From Saccharomonospora glauca K62 (GTDB lineage Bacteria > Actinomycetota > Actinomycetes > Mycobacteriales > Pseudonocardiaceae), in assembly GCF_000243395.2 (NCBI RefSeq), contig NZ_CM001484.1:4140662-4204661 (forward strand): a stretch of 64,000 nucleotides of DNA, read 5' to 3'. Shown in pieces: positions 1 through 7,924 of the stretch; within the stretch, counting starts at the first letter, position 1, and the number at the start of each line of letters is the position of its first letter. The notes beneath the pieces are model-generated. The model was not told the DNA's origin, ran no database searches, and saw only the letters and a list, made by a program, of their open reading frames with translations. The translations under genes were made by a program, and so were the position numbers.

Positions 1-114
1 TACGAGGGGTTCGTCGTTCGCATGGTTCGGAGCGAATGTCCGCCCCCGGCGGTGAAGACGGCGAGGGGATGTCGGGAGCGGACGCGCGGTCCTTCCCGTC
101 GGTGGTTCCCGCCC

Positions 115-1158
115 CTAACACGCGAGAGTGGCCAGAATCGTCCGTGCTGCTTTTCGGAGCCGCCGGGTCGGCCGGAACGATCCGCTGTCCAGTATTCGGC
201 CGACCGCGTTGTCGTGGCCCACCCAAGCAAGTACCGGCGCCCCCAGGGCTTCCGCGACGTCGGCCTCCGAAAGGCCGTTCCCCACGCGACTCCGAACGGC
301 GATCCCGATGCGGGAGGTTCGTTCGCTCAGTCGACGACGCACACGGGCCGCCGCGACACAGCCGTGGACGTCGGCCGAGACCACGAGCACCGTGAGGTCG
401 GCGCGATGGAGCACCTCGTCGGCCGCGCCGTCCGGATACCGGGGCACGTCGCACACCACCGTGCGCCCCGCCCTCCTGCCGGCGTCCACCACCGCGGCGA
501 GGGCGACGTCGGTGGGGCCCGGCCCCGTACGACCGCACGACAGGACGGACAACCGGCCTCGGCCTCGACGTCGTGTTGGCAAGGCGGCATCGAGTTCACT
601 CATCGCCACGCGGCCCGCGGGCATTCGGAGATCGGGCCAGCGCAGGCCCTCGTCCGCCTCGGTGCCGAGCACCAGGTCGATCCCGCCACCGAGGGGATCG
701 CAGTCGACGAGCAGTACCGCCTCCCCGGAACGCGCCGCCGTCACCGCCACGCTCGCCGCCAACACCGACGCCCCGGCTCCTCCGCGTCCGCCCACCACGG
801 CGAGGACCCTGCCCTCGCGGGCGCTGGGGCGTTCGACGACGTCGGCGAGCGAGGTGACCACGAGTTCTTCGTCTGCGGGCAGGATGGCGACCCCGTCGAC
901 GCCCAACGACACCGCGGCTTTCCATTCCGCCTGCGTGGGGGCCTCGGTGCGCACCAGGAGCACGTTCGAGCGGCGGGGTAACCCGCCGACGTCGGGCACC
1001 CGGTCGAGCAGCACGAGCGGCGCCTCCGTCCACCGCGCTCGCACGGCGGAGATCTCCCGCGCCTGGTCGGGTTCGCACCCCACCGCTGCCGCGAGTCGGA
1101 CGACGTGCTCGCGCACGGTCTCGTCGGAAACGACCACGAGTGGACGGTTGTCGGTCAT
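115..1158 (-). CDS. ssd: Septum-site/CpaE-like P-loop protein (Ssd, Rv3660c-like)
   Basis: This 347-residue protein belongs to the MinD/CpaE-like P-loop family that lies upstream of Flp/Tad pilus genes in actinobacteria. The M. tuberculosis homologue Ssd (Rv3660c) affects septum formation. An N-terminal receiver-like segment (about residues 1-115) precedes the ATPase-like domain. The Walker A region (about 123-131) reads GGRGGAGAS, so both lysines of the ParA/MinD signature are replaced. The LLVDCDP strand motif follows. It starts at ATG 1158, divergent from the HAD gene, and is followed by only 114 bases of the window, where tadA would be expected. Family and synteny are strong; its role in septum placement here is inferred. 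Confidence 0.82.
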   Translation of the reverse strand: MTDNRPLVVVSDETVREHVVRLAAAVGCEPDQAREISAVRARWTEAPLVLLDRVPDVGGLPRRSNVLLVRTEAPTQAEWKAAVSLGVDGVAILPADEELVVTSLADVVERPSAREGRVLAVVGGRGGAGASVLAASVAVTAARSGEAVLLVDCDPLGGGIDLVLGTEADEGLRWPDLRMPAGRVAMSELDAALPTRRRGRGRLSVLSCGRTGPGPTDVALAAVVDAGRRAGRTVVCDVPRYPDGAADEVLHRADLTVLVVSADVHGCVAAARVRRRLSERTSRIGIAVRSRVGNGLSEADVAEALGAPVLAWVGHDNAVGRILDSGSFRPTRRLRKAARTILATLAC

Positions 1159-1495
1159 CTCGGCCCCCAGCGTCGACGGTTGCGAACACCACCGTCACGC
1201 CGGGCCGCGTCCGAAGACAACCTCGCTCACGGACGCTGTGGACAACTACCGCGCTGTGGACAACCTTGTGGACAACCGGCGGGAGGCGGCCCCCGCCAGG
1301 GGGAGGAGCGAGGGCCGCCGACGTTCAGTCCCGGGGGGTCGGACTGAACTGACCCCGGACTCATGCCGGGTACTTCCACTGTAACCCGGCGAACGGCCAT
1401 CGGGACGAGCCCGGACGACGAGTGACGCGCCACAGTCCGCCCGCTCCGCCTCGTCCGCGCCGACGCCCTTCCGCGATTCCCAATATCGTGGTGCT
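1159..1495. other. Divergent ssd/HAD intergenic region
   Basis: This 337-base gap separates two divergent genes. It contains three DnaA-box sequences (1237-1275, listed separately). Near the HAD gene there is a likely -10 element, TATCGT at 1484-1489, only six bases before the GTG start. No convincing coding frame or hairpin was seen in the rest. Confidence 0.6.
1237..1275 (-). promoter_or_regulatory. Cluster of three DnaA-box sequences
   Basis: The nine-mer TGTGGACAA occurs three times in the same orientation, at 1237-1245, 1255-1263 and 1267-1275. Its reverse complement, TTGTCCACA, is the preferred DnaA box of Streptomyces and mycobacteria. All three copies match perfectly. The cluster lies upstream of the cell-division-linked ssd gene and far from any dnaA or dnaN. 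Binding by DnaA is inferred from the motif alone. Confidence 0.6.
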
Positions 1496-2356
1496 GTGCC
1501 CGCACCCGACGACAACACCGAGCCTCGCCCCGCACCGACCACCTCGGCGGCGTTCTTCGACCTCGACAAGACGATCATCGCCTCGTCCAGCGCGCTGGCC
1601 TTCAGCAAGCCGTTCCTGCGGCAGGGCCTGATCAATCGCCGGGCGGCGCTGAAAAGCGCCTACGCCCAGTTGGTGTTCGCCCTCTCCGGCGCGGACGCGG
1701 ACCGGACCGAGCGGTTGCGTGCCGAGATCTCCCGCATGTGCGCGGGCTGGGACGCCGCTCAGGTCAAGGCCATCGTGAACGAGACGCTGCACGACGTCGT
1801 GGCGCCGTTGGTCTACGCCGAGGCCACCGAACTCATCGAACGGCACAAGGCCGAGGGCCGGGACGTCATCGTCCTGTCGGCCACCGGCGAGGAAGTCGTG
1901 CGACCGATCGCCGACATGTTGGGCGTCACCCACAGCATGGGCAGTCGAATGAAGATCGTGGACGGCCGCTACTCGGGCCAACTCGACTTCTACTGCTACG
2001 GGGAGTACAAAGCGGTCGCCGCGCGCCGGCTGGCCGCCGAGCACGGCTACGACCTCGCCGAATGTCACGCCTACACGGATTCGAGCACCGACCTCCCACT
2101 GCTCGAAGTGGTCGGCCACCCACACGTGGTGAACCCGGACAAGGCCCTGCGGCGAATCGCGCAGGAACGCGGCTGGCCCGTCCACACGTTCACCAATCCC
2201 GTGTCCCCGCGCACGCGTATCCCGTCGTCCGCGACGACCACGGCCGTCGCGGTGGGCCTCGGGGTGAGCGCCGTGGCGGCGGGGGCGACCCTGTTCGGCC
2301 TTTCGCGGCGCAGGAACAAGGAATCCAGGCACAAGGAATCACCGTCACGGGACTGA
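1496..2356 (+). CDS. HAD-IB family phosphatase (SerB-like, Rv3661-like)
   Basis: This 286-residue haloacid-dehalogenase hydrolase carries the nucleophile motif FDLDKT at residues 21-26 (Asp22 nucleophile, Asp24 acid/base). Motif II is VLSAT, and an acidic motif IV lies in YTDSSTDLPLL. The cap region matches the HAD-IB (phosphoserine-phosphatase-like) subfamily. A C-terminal hydrophobic stretch followed by SRRRNK suggests a membrane tail facing the cytoplasm. The GTG start at 1496 has no Shine-Dalgarno but sits six bases after a TATCGT -10, so the mRNA may be leaderless. Its pairing with ssd matches M. tuberculosis. The substrate is unknown. Confidence 0.85.
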   Translation: MPAPDDNTEPRPAPTTSAAFFDLDKTIIASSSALAFSKPFLRQGLINRRAALKSAYAQLVFALSGADADRTERLRAEISRMCAGWDAAQVKAIVNETLHDVVAPLVYAEATELIERHKAEGRDVIVLSATGEEVVRPIADMLGVTHSMGSRMKIVDGRYSGQLDFYCYGEYKAVAARRLAAEHGYDLAECHAYTDSSTDLPLLEVVGHPHVVNPDKALRRIAQERGWPVHTFTNPVSPRTRIPSSATTTAVAVGLGVSAVAAGATLFGLSRRRNKESRHKESPSRD

Positions 2357-2656
2357 GTCCTCGTCCGTGGAGCCCCTCCTTCCGGACCGGCCACGTCGTG
2401 CCACGCGCACACCTTGAAGTGACCTCCATCACTGGCTACAAAGGAAGTGCGGAGGTTCTCCGGCCAGGGATCAGGCGGAGGAGAAGCCTGGTCCACCCCG
2501 GTGAAACGTCCGTGCATGGACGTCGGGCACCCACGCGCAGCACGCCGCGAGAGGCCTGTCGTCGAGGGACTGCGTAGCGGGACGCCGCACGCCGAGTCCC
2601 CGAGAAGTGACGACGCGATACGCACGCTTGGTCACCCGACCGCTCCATGCGATCAC

Positions 2657-2692
2657 GTGACGCCCGTCGGCGCAGCAACCGACGGGCGTCAC
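2657..2692 (+). terminator. Strong hairpin terminator after HAD transcript
   Basis: A perfect 14-bp inverted repeat (2657-2670 with 2679-2692) encloses an 8-base loop. No clear T-tract follows, as is common in actinobacteria. It separates the HAD gene from the nagZ promoter. Confidence 0.75.
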
Positions 2693-2734
2693 TCTGCGTG
2701 TTCCGCGCCGCGAGGCCGTTGCAACGTTCGGTCG

Positions 2735-2763
2735 TTGACCCGTCACGTTTCGGTGAGTAGCTT
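2735..2763 (+). promoter_or_regulatory. Promoter of the MurNAc-recycling cluster (nagZ)
   Basis: A -35 element TTGACC (2735-2740), a 17-bp spacer and a -10 element TAGCTT (2758-2763) fit the actinobacterial housekeeping consensus TTGAC-N17-TANNNT. A CGTTGCAACG palindrome at 2717-2726 lies just upstream and is a candidate operator. Confidence 0.6.
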
Positions 2764-2827
2764 TCCGGTTGCTCGCTCGTACGGGTGGACTTTCCACACC
2801 CGCACGTCCGCATCTTCTGGAGGCCTC

Positions 2828-4687
2828 GTGACCACTCGCCGCGCCCGACCTTGGAAGGTCCGTGCCACAGCCACACTCGTAGGCTTACTCACCGTGACCA
2901 CCGGTGTGGCGGCAGCACAAACCCAGCAGTCCTCCGCTCCGACCGACGCTCAGGCCTCATCCGGTCACCAGGGAGGCCGGAACTGGCCGGAGCGAACCCT
3001 GCGGGCGATGACGCTGGAGCAGAAGGTCGGCCAGTTGTTCGTGGCCGACGTCTGGGGGCTCTCGGCCGACGAGGCCCATCCGGGGAACCGGGAGAAGTAC
3101 GGCGTGGACACGCCCGCCGAGGTGGTGCGGAAGTACCACGTCGGCGGCGTCATCTACTTCAACCACAGCGGTACCGACAACATCGACACGCCCCGGCAGG
3201 TGGCGCGGCTGTCGAACGGGCTGCAGCGCGCCGCCCTCGGCGACGAACCACGGGTTCCGCTGATCATCGGCGTGGACCAGGAGGGTGGCCGGGTCACTCG
3301 CATCGCCGAGCACGTCACCGAATACCCGAGCGCCATGGCCCTGGGGGCCTCGCGTGACGTCGAGGGCGCGCGCACGGCGGCGGCGATCAGCGCGGCCGAG
3401 CTGCGCGCGATGGGCATCACCCAGGATTTCGCGCCCGTGGCGGACGTCAACTCCAACCCGCTGAACCCGGTGATCGGCTCCCGTTCGTTCTCGTCCGACG
3501 CCGAGCTGGCGGGACAGTTCGTCGCCGCGCAGGTGGACGGCTACGAGAACTCGGGACCGGCCGCGAAACGGGTGTCGGCCGCGGCGAAGCACTTCCCCGG
3601 CCACGGCGACGCGAAGGACGACAGCCACGTCGGCCTTCCCGTGATCGACCGCAGCGAGGAGGACTGGCGCACCCACGACCTCCCGCCATTCCGCGCGGCC
3701 GTCGAGGCGGGCATCGACGCGATCATGACCGCGCACATCTCGGTCCCCAGCCTCGACCCATCGGGAGACCCCGCCACGCTCTCCAAGCCGATCATGACCG
3801 GCCTGCTGCGTGAGGAACTGGGTTACAACGGCGTGGTCGTCACCGACTCCCTCGGCATGGCGGGTGTCCGCGAGATGTACCCCGACTCCGAGATCCCCGT
3901 TCGCGCGCTCGAAGCGGGTGTCGACCAGATGCTCATGCCGCCGGATCTGGACGCCGCCATCGACGGTGTGCTGGAGGCCGTGCGCAGCGGCAGGCTCACC
4001 GAGCAGCGCATCGACGAAAGTGTCCTGCGCATCCTGAAGCTCAAGTACGAACGCGGCATCGTCGCGCACCCGCTGGTCAACGAGCACCGGATCGACAACG
4101 TGGTGGGTACCGAGAAGAACCGCGAGGCGGTGCAGCGCGTCACCGACCGCTCGACCACCCTCCTGCGCGACGACGCCGGTCTGCTTCCGCTGTCCTCCGG
4201 GACCGGGAAGGTGCTGGTCACCGGCTGGAACCGGCCGGACTACCCCGGCTACGCGGCGGAGCCCGTCGAGGCGTTGGCCCGAGCGCTGGCCGAGCGCACC
4301 GATGCCGAGGTCGAGGCCGTCTCCACCGGCACCGCGCCGGACTCGGCGACGATCGACGAGGTCACAGCCGCCGCGGAGACCGCCGACGTCGTGATCGTGA
4401 TCACCAACGGCTTGCGGACCGGTGAGGCCCAACGTCAGCTTGTTGAGCGGCTGACCAGCACCGACACGCCGGTGATCGCGGTCGCCGTTCAAGAACCGTA
4501 CGACCCCGGCTACGTCGACATGCCCACCTGGCTCGCGACCTACGACTGGCGTGACGTGACTATGACCTCGTTGGCGAAGGTACTCACGGGGGAACGCTCT
4601 CCCGAGGGCAAACTCCCCGTCACCGTTCCCAACGGGTCCGACCCCGAGCAGACTCTGTACCCGTTCGGCCACGGGCTGACATGGTGA
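2828..4687 (+). CDS. nagZ: Secreted beta-N-acetylglucosaminidase NagZ, GH3
   Basis: This 619-residue family 3 glycoside hydrolase is expected to remove GlcNAc from muropeptides outside the cell. The N-terminus has a signal peptide (basic RRARPWK, then a hydrophobic core ending near AAAQ). The NagZ signature KHFPGHGD spans about residues 254-261, followed by the Asp-Ser-His of the acid/base loop near 265-267. The likely nucleophile is Asp340 in VTDSLGM. A C-terminal domain completes the Bacillus-type two-domain form. GTG 2828 was chosen because GGAGG (2819-2823) lies four bases upstream; a longer upstream frame lacks this. NamZ begins 28 bases downstream. Confidence 0.9.
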   Translation: MTTRRARPWKVRATATLVGLLTVTTGVAAAQTQQSSAPTDAQASSGHQGGRNWPERTLRAMTLEQKVGQLFVADVWGLSADEAHPGNREKYGVDTPAEVVRKYHVGGVIYFNHSGTDNIDTPRQVARLSNGLQRAALGDEPRVPLIIGVDQEGGRVTRIAEHVTEYPSAMALGASRDVEGARTAAAISAAELRAMGITQDFAPVADVNSNPLNPVIGSRSFSSDAELAGQFVAAQVDGYENSGPAAKRVSAAAKHFPGHGDAKDDSHVGLPVIDRSEEDWRTHDLPPFRAAVEAGIDAIMTAHISVPSLDPSGDPATLSKPIMTGLLREELGYNGVVVTDSLGMAGVREMYPDSEIPVRALEAGVDQMLMPPDLDAAIDGVLEAVRSGRLTEQRIDESVLRILKLKYERGIVAHPLVNEHRIDNVVGTEKNREAVQRVTDRSTTLLRDDAGLLPLSSGTGKVLVTGWNRPDYPGYAAEPVEALARALAERTDAEVEAVSTGTAPDSATIDEVTAAAETADVVIVITNGLRTGEAQRQLVERLTSTDTPVIAVAVQEPYDPGYVDMPTWLATYDWRDVTMTSLAKVLTGERSPEGKLPVTVPNGSDPEQTLYPFGHGLTW

Positions 4688-4715
4688 CCTCGACCCGATG
4701 TCGGAAAGAGACAGC

Positions 4716-5987
4716 ATGACCGTCAACAGGCGCAGATTTCTGTCCACCACCGCGCTCACGGGCTCTCTGCTCGTCACCGCCGCGACCTCGGCCGCTGCCG
4801 CTCCCGCGGACGGCCCGGCGCGCGGTGGGGCTCGGGTGAGGACAGGCGCCGACCGGCTCGCCGCGGACGGCTGGCGACGGCTCGCCGGCCGTCGGGTGGG
4901 GGTGCTCTCCAACCCCACCGGGGTCCTGGCCGACCAGGTGCACATCGTCGACTCCCTCGTGCGAGCCGGGGTCACCCCGAAGGCCGTCTTCGGGCCCGAA
5001 CACGGCTTCCGTGGCAGCGCGCAGGCAGGTGGTTCCGAAGGCGACTACACCGATCCACGCACGGGCGTGCCCGTGTACGACATCTACGGGGTCGACACCG
5101 ACAAGCTCACGGAGCTGCTGCGCAAGGCCGACGTCGACATGGTGGTGTTCGACATCGCCGACGTGGGCGCCCGCTTCTACACCTACATCTGGTCGATGTA
5201 CCGGGCGATGGTGGCCTCGGCGCGGGTCGGCGCCGAGTTCCTCGTCCTCGACCGCCCGAACCCCATCGGCGGGGAAGCCCACGGACCGATGCTCGACCCG
5301 GAGTACAGCTCCGGCGTCGGCCTCAAGCCGATCGTGCAGCAGCACGGCATGACGGTGGGCGAGCTGGCGCGGTTCTTCGCCGCCGAGTTCCTGCCCGACG
5401 ACGTCGGCCAGCTCACGGGCCTCGACGTCGTCACCGTGCAGGACTGGCGGCGCAAGCAGGTGTTCTCCGAGACCGGACTGCTGTGGACACCGCCGTCACC
5501 GAACATGCCGACGCCGGACACCGCCCATGTCTACCCCGGCACCTGCCTGTTCGAGGGCACGGTGTTCTCGGAAGGCCGGGGCACGACCCGCCCGTTCGAG
5601 ATTCTCGGTGCGCCGGGGGTCGACTGGCGTTGGCACGAGGAGGTCTCCTCCCACGACCTGCCCGGCGTGGTGTTCCGGGAGTGCTACTACGTGCCGACGT
5701 TCGGCAAGTTCACGGGCGAGACGTGTGGCGGACTCCAAGTGACCGTCACGGACCCGCACCGCTTCGACCCCATCCGTACCGGTGTCGATCTCATCGTGAC
5801 CGCCAAGCGGCTCTATCCCGACATCTTCGGTTGGCGCGAGGACAACTTCATCGACAATCTGACCGGCTCCGACCGATTCCGCACGATGGTGGACGCGGGA
5901 GCGACGACCGACGACATCGTGGCGTCGTGGCGGGAGGAACTCGCTGACTTCCGCCGGAAGCGGCAGCCCTACCTGCTCTACCGGTGA
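4716..5987 (+). CDS. namZ: Exo-N-acetylmuramidase NamZ (DUF1343, GH171)
   Basis: This 423-residue protein of the DUF1343 family includes B. subtilis NamZ (YbbC), which releases MurNAc from the non-reducing ends of peptidoglycan fragments. The N-terminus carries a twin-arginine signal (NRRRFLS, then a hydrophobic segment ending in alanines), so it is probably exported folded. The family blocks GVLSNPTGV, FGPEHGFRG, VFDIADVGARFYTY and LDRPNPIGG are all visible. ATG 4716 is preferred over ATG 4698 because it follows a GGAAAGAGA ribosome site and directly begins the Tat motif. It lies between NagZ and the AmiE-like hydrolase, in the context expected for sequential wall degradation. Confidence 0.9.
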   Translation: MTVNRRRFLSTTALTGSLLVTAATSAAAAPADGPARGGARVRTGADRLAADGWRRLAGRRVGVLSNPTGVLADQVHIVDSLVRAGVTPKAVFGPEHGFRGSAQAGGSEGDYTDPRTGVPVYDIYGVDTDKLTELLRKADVDMVVFDIADVGARFYTYIWSMYRAMVASARVGAEFLVLDRPNPIGGEAHGPMLDPEYSSGVGLKPIVQQHGMTVGELARFFAAEFLPDDVGQLTGLDVVTVQDWRRKQVFSETGLLWTPPSPNMPTPDTAHVYPGTCLFEGTVFSEGRGTTRPFEILGAPGVDWRWHEEVSSHDLPGVVFRECYYVPTFGKFTGETCGGLQVTVTDPHRFDPIRTGVDLIVTAKRLYPDIFGWREDNFIDNLTGSDRFRTMVDAGATTDDIVASWREELADFRRKRQPYLLYR

Positions 5988-6038
5988 GTTCTGGCAACGG
6001 CGTCCCCACGCCGTGACAAGGTGAGGTGAAGCGACGCG

Positions 6039-7787
6039 ATGCGCGCGAAAGCCACAGTGTCGAGGATCGCGACCCTCGTCGCGGTCCTGGTGCTGACGGG
6101 AGCGACCGCGATGGCCACAATGACGGCAAGCTCGGGCCGGTTCGACCAACCGCAGCGGGGCTTCGCCCCCGCCTCGACCGTCCTGAAACCCGCTGCCCCC
6201 GAGGACATCGGGCTCGACCCCGCCCCCATCCGGGAGTCGAGGCGGCTACTGGCCCGCATGGCGGAGTCCGACTACGTGGACGGACACCCGCTCTTCGCGG
6301 GAGCGGTGGGACTGCTCGCCCACGACGGCAAGATCGTGGACACCTTCACCGTGGGCAGTGCCGTGCGCTACGCGGACGGACAAGGCACCGAACTGCCTGC
6401 CGAGGAACAGGTGCCGATGCGCGAGGACACGATCTTCGACATCGCGTCGGTGACGAAGCTCTTCACCTCCATCGCGGTGATGCAGCTCGTGGAGCGCGGC
6501 GAGGTGGACCTCGGCGAGCCGGTGGCGACCTACCTGCCCGAGTTCGGGGTCAACGGCAAGCAGGAGATCACCGTCGAGCAGCTGCTCACGCACACCTCCG
6601 GTCTCGAACCCTCCCTGCCCTTGTGGCACGACTGGCCCGACAAGGAGTCGCGCATCAAGGCCGTCATGGAGGTCGCGCCGCAGGCCGAGCCCGGTACCAC
6701 GTACACCTACTCGGACCTGAACCTCATCACCCTCGGCGTGCTCGTCGAACGCGTGACCGGTGATCCGCTCGACAAGGTGATCGCCGAACGGATCACCCGA
6801 CCGCTGGGCATGACCGACACGGAGTTCAACCCGCCCGCCGAGAAACTCGACCGCATCGCGGCCACGGAGTACCAGGAGACCCCTCCGCGCGGCATGATCC
6901 GGGGCCAGGTCCATGACGAGAACGCCTGGTCGCTGGGCGGCGTGGCCGGACACGCGGGCCTGTTCTCCACCGCCGGTGACCTGAGCGTGCTCGCGCAGGC
7001 GCTGTTGAACGGCGGCACCTACGGCGGCGAGCGCATCCTGCGCCCGAGCACCGTGCTGCGCATGTTCACGAACTACAACGTCGAATTCCCCGAGGACTCC
7101 CACGGCCTCGGGTTCGAGCTCGACCAGATCTGGTACATGGGCGGGCTGACCTCGCCGTCGACGGCGGGCCACACCGGTTACACCGGCACGTCCCTGGTGG
7201 TCGACCGGCAGTCGAGGTCGATCGCGGTGTTGCTGACCAACCGCGTGCATCCGTCACGGGAGTGGGGGTCGGTCAACCCGGCTCGCCAGGCGTGGGCCAC
7301 GGGGCTCGCCCGCGCGCTGGCCGTCAAACCCGCGCACGGCTCGTGGGCCTGGTCCAGCTCGCCCGGAGACGACACCACCACGACGTTGACGACGCCGGCG
7401 CTGGACACGCACGGCCACGAGGCGAGCGTGTCGTTCTCCGCGTTCGTCAGCAGCGAGGCGAGCGACAAATTGGTGCTGGAGGCCTCCACGGACGGAGGTC
7501 AGAGCTGGTCGACGCTGCAAATGCGGGCCCACGGCGCGGGAGCGCCGCACAAGGTGGTGGACGGGCTCTCGGGGACCGCCCACCGCGTGTGGTGGCGAGT
7601 GCACGCGAAGACTCCGGAAGCCGACGAGGTGACGCTTCGTTGGCGATTCACTACGGACGCGAGCTACACCGCCCGCGGCGTGATGGTGGACGGTATCCGG
7701 GTGACCGGGGTGCGGGGAACGATACTGGACGGGGAACGGCACCCCGAACAGCTGAAGCCACGGGGATTCACCTGGACCGATCGCTGA
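6039..7787 (+). CDS. AmiE-like serine hydrolase (class C beta-lactamase fold) with C-terminal beta domain
   Basis: This exported 582-residue protein has a signal peptide in residues 1-30 and a serine beta-lactamase-like domain (about 55-425). Catalytic motifs are SVTK (Ser137, Lys140), YSD (Tyr224) and HTG (378-380). In B. subtilis the homologue AmiE acts as a MurNAc-L-Ala amidase beside NagZ and NamZ, and the same role is inferred here. An extra C-terminal domain of about 150 residues, rich in beta-strand patterns (residues 435-582), is not expected for that enzyme and may bind carbohydrate or wall. The gene follows namZ by 51 bases. It could alternatively be an esterase or D,D-peptidase. 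Confidence 0.78.
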   Translation: MRAKATVSRIATLVAVLVLTGATAMATMTASSGRFDQPQRGFAPASTVLKPAAPEDIGLDPAPIRESRRLLARMAESDYVDGHPLFAGAVGLLAHDGKIVDTFTVGSAVRYADGQGTELPAEEQVPMREDTIFDIASVTKLFTSIAVMQLVERGEVDLGEPVATYLPEFGVNGKQEITVEQLLTHTSGLEPSLPLWHDWPDKESRIKAVMEVAPQAEPGTTYTYSDLNLITLGVLVERVTGDPLDKVIAERITRPLGMTDTEFNPPAEKLDRIAATEYQETPPRGMIRGQVHDENAWSLGGVAGHAGLFSTAGDLSVLAQALLNGGTYGGERILRPSTVLRMFTNYNVEFPEDSHGLGFELDQIWYMGGLTSPSTAGHTGYTGTSLVVDRQSRSIAVLLTNRVHPSREWGSVNPARQAWATGLARALAVKPAHGSWAWSSSPGDDTTTTLTTPALDTHGHEASVSFSAFVSSEASDKLVLEASTDGGQSWSTLQMRAHGAGAPHKVVDGLSGTAHRVWWRVHAKTPEADEVTLRWRFTTDASYTARGVMVDGIRVTGVRGTILDGERHPEQLKPRGFTWTDR

Positions 7788-7885
7788 TAGTTGCCAACTC
7801 GTTAGCCATTCCGGGTTAACGCGAACGTCCTGAACAGCGAATTTTCGGGCATCCAAGCCCGCAGTCCGTCGTCTGTTCGTTCGGG

Positions 7886-7916
7886 TTGCGATCACTCGGG
7901 AAGGTACGAGTAACCT
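7886..7916 (+). promoter_or_regulatory. Candidate murR promoter, possibly leaderless
   Basis: TTGCGA (7886-7891) and TAACCT (7911-7916) are spaced 19 bp apart. The likely transcription start falls at or just before ATG 7925. No Shine-Dalgarno precedes that ATG closely, so the transcript may be leaderless. A small GTTGCCAAC palindrome lies upstream at 7790-7798. Confidence 0.4.
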
Positions 7917-7924
7917 TGTCATAT

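Larger units (their letters stand above)
2357..2827. other. Intergenic region with structured RNA candidate, terminator and nagZ promoter
   Basis: This 471-base gap has no credible coding frame. It holds three small hairpins (2450-2462, 2472-2490, 2506-2523), a strong 14-bp terminator (2657-2692), a 10-bp palindrome CGTTGCAACG (2717-2726) and a good promoter (2735-2763). The nagZ Shine-Dalgarno GGAGG is at 2819-2823. The hairpins before the terminator could belong to a small RNA or to the 3' end of the HAD transcript. Confidence 0.55.

Noticed and set aside
1-114. Start of a tadA/cpaF-like gene on the minus strand
   Set aside because: An ATG at position 23 on the minus strand could begin it, but only seven codons are within the window, which is too little to support a call.
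1237-1275. Chromosomal origin of replication
   Set aside because: Only three DnaA boxes are present, without dnaA, dnaN or a long AT-rich unwinding region. A regulatory cluster fits better.
2357-2700. Possible c-di-AMP (ydaO) or cobalamin riboswitch upstream of nagZ
   Set aside because: The conserved ydaO and B12-box strings are not present. Hairpins exist, but no known riboswitch class fits.
2957-4975. A 672-codon open frame on the minus strand opposite nagZ
   Set aside because: It is antisense to a clear GH3 enzyme. High-GC coding DNA opens long antisense frames, and its translation lacks any motif.
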